Positions 58,279 through 64,000 of a stretch of 64,000 nt of DNA are shown in pieces. The stretch comes from Certhia americana (lineage: Eukaryota; Chordata; Aves; Passeriformes; Certhiidae). The first letter of the stretch is position 1. Each line of letters begins with the position of its first letter. The position numbers were made by a program, and so were the translations under genes. The stretch lies in NCBI GenBank assembly GCA_018697195.1, contig CM031878.1, positions 7,697,074 to 7,761,073 on the forward strand, written 5' to 3'. Under the pieces are notes generated by a model, which saw only the letters and a program-made list of their open reading frames with translations, was not told the origin of the DNA and searched no databases.

Positions 58279-60343
58279 GCTGACCAGACATCTGCCAGTA
58301 GGCCCAGGATGGGCTCTGCTGTAAAGATCTCCAGGTGCAGTGTGTGCAAACCGGGCACTGACTTCTCATTGCTGACCTTCAGGAGCTGTCCTGCACTAAA
58401 GCACCCCAGAGAGAGGTGTTTTCCCACCTCCCAGTATTCCTGGCCAGTTTAGCACCTATCCCACACCCTTCTTCATGGTGACTGGGCACCTGCTAATCTT
58501 TCCATGCTCCTGTAGCTTTGTGATACATCAGCATTGCTCTTCCAACTCTCACTGTGCAGCTGCATGCATGGGTAGGAACTAGAAGATGCTTTTTTTGTTC
58601 CTTCCTTCCCCTCTCATCAGAGCATAGGCATCTGAAGGACATGAACAGGAAGGCAGAGGAGGATCTGTTAAGCATAATGAAGTGGAGGAGTGTGACAGAA
58701 ACTGCTGAACGGAGTTCCCTGGGGAGGGCTGGGAGTATTATCACCTGAGTCAGTGAAAAAGCTGCTGAACAAACCCACAGCATGGAAGGACAATCTCATG
58801 GATGCCCTGTGGGACAAGGACAGCTCCTTGCAGCAAGGGCTGGGAGCTGGGATGCTCAGCCCTGGTGATCTGTGTGGGATTAGCTCTCCACACAGTCTCC
58901 TGCCACTGCCTCTTCTGCCCTGTTCTGAGGTCAATGGACATGTTGCCCATACACCTCTCATTTCTGGCTGAGCCCAAGGCCTCTACCCCTCATACCTCAC
59001 CTGTGTCTTAAGGCTGCAAAACAGCCTCTCCAGTCTGGCCCTCATGTCTCTGCACTGCTGGGACCTTGCAGACACTGTCTGCCACAAATCCTCTTGATCC
59101 CACTGCAGACAGGGTCTAAAACCAGACCCCTTGCCCAGCAGCCATCCCAGAGCTGCAGCTGGGACAAAGATAGAGTGGGAGGAAAACCTTGCTTTTTCCC
59201 TTCTCCTCTGGACCACCCTTTTCTCTGCCTTCACCAAGCTGAGAGCTGCAGGTCAAGGGCACTTACCTGCTGTAAGTTACTCTCCTGGTGCAGCCATGAG
59301 ATCATGCTAATTACAGGGCTCTCAGATCCTCAGGTGAAGTTCTCCTTCTGTATGTACATACATAGATATGTATATACATACATACATGTGTGCACAGAGT
59401 TTATTATTATTACCATGCCAGACAATCCTTCTTCATTAGGGCTTGGAACGTGCTTTCAATGCTTTCAGTCAGATCTTTAACATTATTTAAGCACAATGGG
59501 TTTGAGGGAGTTTTTTTGTTATTTTTAATGCAGACCAGATTTTGCTGGGATCAGAGAATTAAATCATTCTTCATCTAGACCTGCAAGCTGCCTCCCAGTC
59601 TGCAGGAACCAGGAGGGTCCTCAGAATTCAAATTCAAATTCAGCCTGCAGGGCTTTTGAAATCACAGTCAGGTGTCCAAAGAGGGGGAAAGGAGGATGAA
59701 TGCCTCTTCCCACCTGTGCCACAACTCCATGGTCAGCACGGACCGTGGTGACACACCCGAGGCTCTCCTGAGCGTGGGGTGAGCACCAGGCAGGCGCCTG
59801 TGGCTCCCTCGCCTTCCCCGTGCGTCACAACACTCAAGGACGTCAGGAGCACATCTGGTGTGCCCAGCGTGTGACAGGGAGGGAGTCCCCGTGCTCGGCA
59901 CAGCTGGGACTGTGTGTCTGCTCACAGGCAGAATGCCTGGCCCTGCTGCATGGCACCTCCCCAGCTGGAGCACCACGCTGGGACCGCTGTCTCCCCGGGA
60001 CCCCGCATGACAGAAACAACGCATCTCATCTCTCATCACCCATCTGGGGCTGGTGTGTGGGTCCTGGAGAAGGGAGAAGCCTTTTGCTGGGAATGCGGGA
60101 GATCCAGGCAAAGGAGGAAGGGAGTTGTCTGAGATTCACATGTTGCAGGGACAGGGCTGTGTCCAAGCGGTCCTGGCTGTGCAGTTGCGGGAAAAACAGA
60201 CACAGACTGCTTCTATGAGTGGTCCCAGTGCACCTAAAATGTGTTTAGTGCAAAAAAATAATTCAGAGGAAATGGTGCAGTGGATGATGTTCCTTTCAAA
60301 TGTTGTTTTGGTGAGGATTGAAAGGAAGGAGCCATATTGAACC
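58266..60343. other. Unique non-coding stretch
   Basis: No gene recognised. An ATAC/TATA-type microsatellite lies at about 59350-59390. The sequence at 59740-60010 is GC-richer with several CpGs but no clear promoter features. Confidence 0.45.
59350..59392. repeat. Short (TACA)n/(TATA) microsatellite
   Basis: Imperfect TATGTACATACATAGATATG followed by TATATACATACATACATG. Partly self-complementary simple sequence, followed by a short TTATTATTATTA triplet run. Confidence 0.8.
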
Positions 60344-61003
60344 GTATGTCAATGGTATCCAAACGTGTCCTGGGCTGCATCCAGAGCCCCGTGGGCAGCA
60401 GGGCAGGGAGGGGATTCTGCCCCTCTGCTCTGCTCTGCTGAGACACACCTGGAGCACTGCATCCAGAGCTGGGGCACAGCACAGGAGGGACAGGGACCTG
60501 TGGAGTGAGCCCAGAGGAGGGACACCAAGATGATCAGAGGGATGGAGCACCAGTGCTGATGAGACAGGCTGAGAGAGTGGGGGTTGTTTAGCCTGGAGAA
60601 GGGTGAGATCTTATAGATCTTTGATCTTGAAGATCTTTGAGATCATATAGCACCTTGCAGGACCTAAAGGGGCTACATGAGAGCTTGAGAAGGACTCTTC
60701 AACAGAAACTGTTGAACATTTCAACAGGATAAGGGGAAACAGATTCAAACAGAAAGAGAGTAGGTTTAGATTAGATATTGGGAAGAAATTCTTTACTATG
60801 AGGGTGATGAGGCATGTGAACAGGTTGTCCAGAGAAGTTGTGGGTGCCCCTTCCCTGGAAATGTTCAAAGCCAGGCTGGATGGGGCTCTGAGCAACCTGG
60901 TCTAGTGGTGGGTGTCCCTGCCCAGGGCAGGGAGATTGGAATGAGATGATCTTTAGGGTCCCTTCCACCTGAAACCAGTCTATGATTCTGTGATTCTATA
61001 AGG
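60344..61003 (+). mobile_element. CR1 LINE fragment through its 3' end
   Basis: About 660 bp on the plus strand in canonical order: GTGTCCTGGGCTGCATCCAG, CTGCCCCTCTGCTCTGCTC, GGAGCACTGCATCCAGAGCTG, GAGAGAGTGGGGGTTG, GATATTGGGAAGAAATTCTTT, GTCCAGAGAAGTTGTGGGTG and CAACCTGGTCTAGTGG. It terminates in TATGATTCTGTGATTCTATA. A local AGATCTTTGA duplication sits at 60615-60640. The frame is broken. Confidence 0.95.
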
Positions 61004-61899
61004 AAAGAGATAAAGAAAAAGAAATAGAGAGATGCTCTTAAAATTTTATTCAGCAACGGAAAACCAGAGAGAAGTTGAGTATTAGAACAGCATTTCTTCT
61101 GAAAAGTGGAAAAAAATCCCTTGTGAAACCACCTTGGTGTAGAAGCATTTGGTGGAAGAGATGGGAGCAAACCACCATACCACCTTCCTGTGGATGTGCC
61201 CAGGTGGGAAAGGGAGTGACTGAAGCTGAAATAAAATATTGACACTAGAACGGACACGCGTGAGTAGGCCATGAATAAATAGAATTTGGAGATGAGGAAA
61301 AACTACCCAACCGACAGGAGTCCTGGAACTGCCTCCTGTAAAGCAGCAATGGGGGCAGAGAGATTAAAGGAAGCACAGAGTGAGCCCTGAGACTAAACAA
61401 CCACTTTGCCTCATTTTTTGATAAGGCCAGGGCTGCTGCCCCTGGGAGCAAAATCATGACACTTAATTAGAAATGAGGGTATAGGAGTTACCACAGACAG
61501 TCTGGAAGCAAAGCTTGGCGAGCCCAGGACCCTGGCTGGATAGCCTCCATCCCAGAGAACTGGCAGGCTGGCCAGAGGGAATTTAAGCATCTCCTAGGGT
61601 ATGTTGTGATATGATGGGACCACACTGGCTATAACTGAACTGAGACTGGAAACACAAAGCTGCTTCCTACCCATGAATGCAGAAAGCTTCCAGGAGCTAC
61701 TGCTGCTGTGGGCCAGGCAGGTGATGCTGGTAGGGCTGGAGGTGCAGTGTTGGGAAGCTGGAGGGAATCCCAGCATGTCTTTCTTTTACAGAATAAACAG
61801 ATCCAATGTTATTACCCCAGAATCTGCAGAGTGAGGTGTCCTCAGCAGTCCCCTGCAGCACGGTGGAGGGGGAGCTGCTTCTCCACCTTCACTTTCCAA
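61004..61899. other. Unique non-coding sequence
   Basis: Nothing recognisable. Ordinary composition. Confidence 0.4.
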
Positions 61900-62417
61900 A
61901 TCACTGCCTCCCTTGGCATCATCAGTCGAGAGAGCTGCCATCCACTTGAGGCTCTCTCCTTCTTCTTGTCCTGATTATTATGATCATTACTGTCTCATTT
62001 CAAGCTGTAAATCAGAAATATTGTGCCTCGTATTTTTCCTCCCTGGGGAACGCATAACTAGGGGTGAGATTGGCTCTGAAGTTCAGTGCTGTTCTGTTGA
62101 AAAACTGCCTCGACAAATCGAAACTGTCTCACTTTTTAGAAGAAGTTTTGATTGGAATCAATCTTTCTTTTTTTTATGAGCATAAAAAGGGAGTAGTTAA
62201 AAGTAAGATTTATTCCAAATTCATCTTATCAGCTCTGAGACATTCAATTTTGTAATCAATTCCCACAGGGGCTCCACCAAGAAGCCCATATTCAGAATCA
62301 ATCTTGTATTTCATTAGGTTATTTCTGGTGTTAAAAAATAAGATTGATTCTTACTTTATGTTATAGCGCTACAGCAATTTATTTTTTAATGATATGAGGT
62401 AAGAATCAATCTCTGGC
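61900..62417. promoter_or_regulatory. Candidate enhancer: cluster of repeated AATCAATC motifs
   Basis: AATCAAT-type sites occur at 62156-62163, 62254-62260, 62296-62303, 62342-62349 (reverse) and 62404-62411. TTGATT at 62148-62153 forms a palindrome with the first. AGAATCAATCT occurs exactly three times (62294-62304, 62341-62351 inverted, 62402-62412). The core resembles ONECUT/CUX- or PBX-type sites. The block is AT-rich and free of transposons. Enhancer function is inferred. Confidence 0.4.
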
Positions 62418-62428
62418 TTCTTTTTCCT

Positions 62429-62459
<31 letters not shown>

Positions 62460-62461
62460 TT
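62418..62461. repeat. Poly-T/pyrimidine tract
   Basis: About 44 bp of T with a few C, including runs of 12 and 14 T. It directly abuts the AATCAATC cluster. Confidence 0.9.
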
Positions 62462-64000
62462 AATCCTGCTTTTCCTGCATTGGTTTTGTTAGAGCCAAGA
62501 GAAGTTAGCAAGCTCTGAAGGATTTTCAAATTACTCTTGTGCAAATTTAGATTCTGTTGGTGCCAGTCTGCTTGCTCACAGGATCTGCAGAGCACCACAA
62601 GGCCTGACGAAAGGCACATTCTGCCCTGTCCAGGGAATTTGGGAACACACTACACAAAACTGCTCTGATCTCCAGGCCTTGGCAACAGCATCCTGACCTC
62701 CATGGACTCCCACCCCATCCCCAGCAGACCCAGGAACAGGTATCCCAATGACACTCGTTGCTAGCTACTCCCATAATCACAATGACAATAAATATATGGG
62801 ACTAAATTAATCCCTAATAATTCATGAGTTGTGTGTGATTCATCATGAATGGTTCAGAAGTTACTCAAGCAAGCACAAGTGCTTTTCACGGGTAGCTGGG
62901 AAATTACCTTGCTTGCAGCACTGGGATTTGGTTACTGTGTTAGTATTTGCCTGGTTATTCTTACGGTGTTTTGGTTTAGGTAGTGGCACCTTGTCTTTCC
63001 TTCCTTCTTTTCCCTTTTGAGCCTAGAAACACAGCACAGGTTTTCAGCAAAGCGGGAGTAAGCTGCCAGAGTAACTGACCCGAGATGGAGCCATGAATTG
63101 AAGCTCCTTAGAACTCAGGATAATGAACTTCATGGCATCTTTCTGGCCCTGGTGGATTGTGGCCCCCAGGGCAGTCAGCCTTTACCTCCCCGGGCTGCTG
63201 AGACTGCTCCTTTGGGGTGCTGATGCACAGGGAACAAGGACAACTCTCTCTGCCCTGGTTTGGGAGTTACCGGGACAGGGTCTCCAAATTTTGCTCATGA
63301 TGGTGGGATCCTGGCTGCTCTTTAATGTAAAGCCTGCTGGGCTTGGAACAGTGACATTTACTAGGTCTCAGTCCTCTGCTTGCAACTTGGTTACTCCAGA
63401 CACTACAGGGTTTGGAGGCAAAGCTGAAAAGTGCCAGCCAGAATAGCAGACCTTCTCCTGCCCAAATACCACTGGGGCCTTCTGAAATCCCTGCCAGAGC
63501 TCTTGTTCATGACATGTGACCCAAAGCTCAATATCCAGCAGAAGTGAAAGGTTGTCTCCAGGTTTATCTTCTACCCAGCCATAGAACAGCTCTCATTCCT
63601 CAGCCTCAGGTCCACATCCTCAGCTGGGCAGGGGAGGCTGGTTGTTTTCTATGTCCCAGGCTCGCTCTTGACCTCAGTGGAGGGCTGAACCTATTTTCCT
63701 TCAACTAGGAAATTACTCAGGTGACTAGGAAGCACCTGAGTTTACTGGAAATTTTCCCCTTCCTCTCTTCCAAAATGACTCATACCCAGGTCAGATCATT
63801 GAGTTGGCCCATCCTCCAAGCGTGCTGAGCTCCATGGCTTGGTTGCACTGGGAAGGATAGATTTGTGAAGTTGAAGATTGCAAAGGGTACTTCACCATGG
63901 GGAAAATGATGCTAGGTTTCATCATGCACCCTTGGGACTTCAGAAGCAGAAAAAGCTGGCAGCAGGATCCTCCTGTGGGTTGTACACCCCAGAACCACGG
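62462..64000. other. Unique non-coding sequence
   Basis: No gene or confident repeat is recognised. The 62760-62900 part is AT-rich (ACAATGACAATAAATATATGG, GGACTAAATTAATCCC). The window ends in ordinary sequence. Confidence 0.45.

Overview
The window looks like nuclear DNA from a bird, most likely a songbird. It carries many chicken-repeat-1 (CR1) LINE fragments with the typical ATTCTGTGATT-like 3' ends. It also has three solitary avian endogenous-retrovirus LTRs, long poly-T and CA/TG microsatellites, and a GA-rich minisatellite interrupted by a placeholder gap of exactly 100 N. I found no convincing protein-coding exon, rRNA, tRNA or CRISPR array. Open frames are short (mostly under 150 codons), unconserved to my eye, and often run through repeats. 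The only frame with recognisable homology is a dead CR1 reverse-transcriptase remnant at 57.6-58.3 kb (minus strand). The window is best read as intergenic DNA (gene desert) or one very long intron.

Layout: 0-5 kb is unique non-coding sequence. 5.1-8.4 kb is a CR1 cluster containing a perfect 224-bp inverted repeat, whose arrangement fits a recent staggered-break inversion inside a single CR1. 8.4-20 kb is mostly unique, with two CR1 pieces at 14.5 and 15.1 kb and several AT-rich, homeodomain-motif-rich islands. 20.4-28 kb holds one CR1, then unique sequence with an octamer plus TAATTA island. 28.4-35.2 kb holds ancient interspersed repeats, two solo LTRs (about 29.4 and 34.0 kb), a duplicated TG microsatellite and a CA higher-order microsatellite. 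39.9-40.5 kb is a CR1. 44.2-44.6 kb is the GGAGAGTTCGA/GGAGA minisatellite with the assembly gap. 46-49.3 kb is the most CpG-rich part, with a MIR-like relic, a CR1 scrap and a region bearing a full CRE palindrome. 52.1-52.7 kb is a solo LTR on the minus strand. 57.2-58.3 kb is the longest CR1 (minus strand) and 60.3-61.0 kb another (plus strand). 61.9-62.4 kb is an AT-rich island with repeated AATCAATC motifs.

No genes act together here. The interest lies in genome dynamics (the inverted CR1 structure, solo LTRs, minisatellite dropout) and in candidate cis-regulatory islands. Repeat-family assignments were made by eye from remembered family features; no alignment or database search was run.
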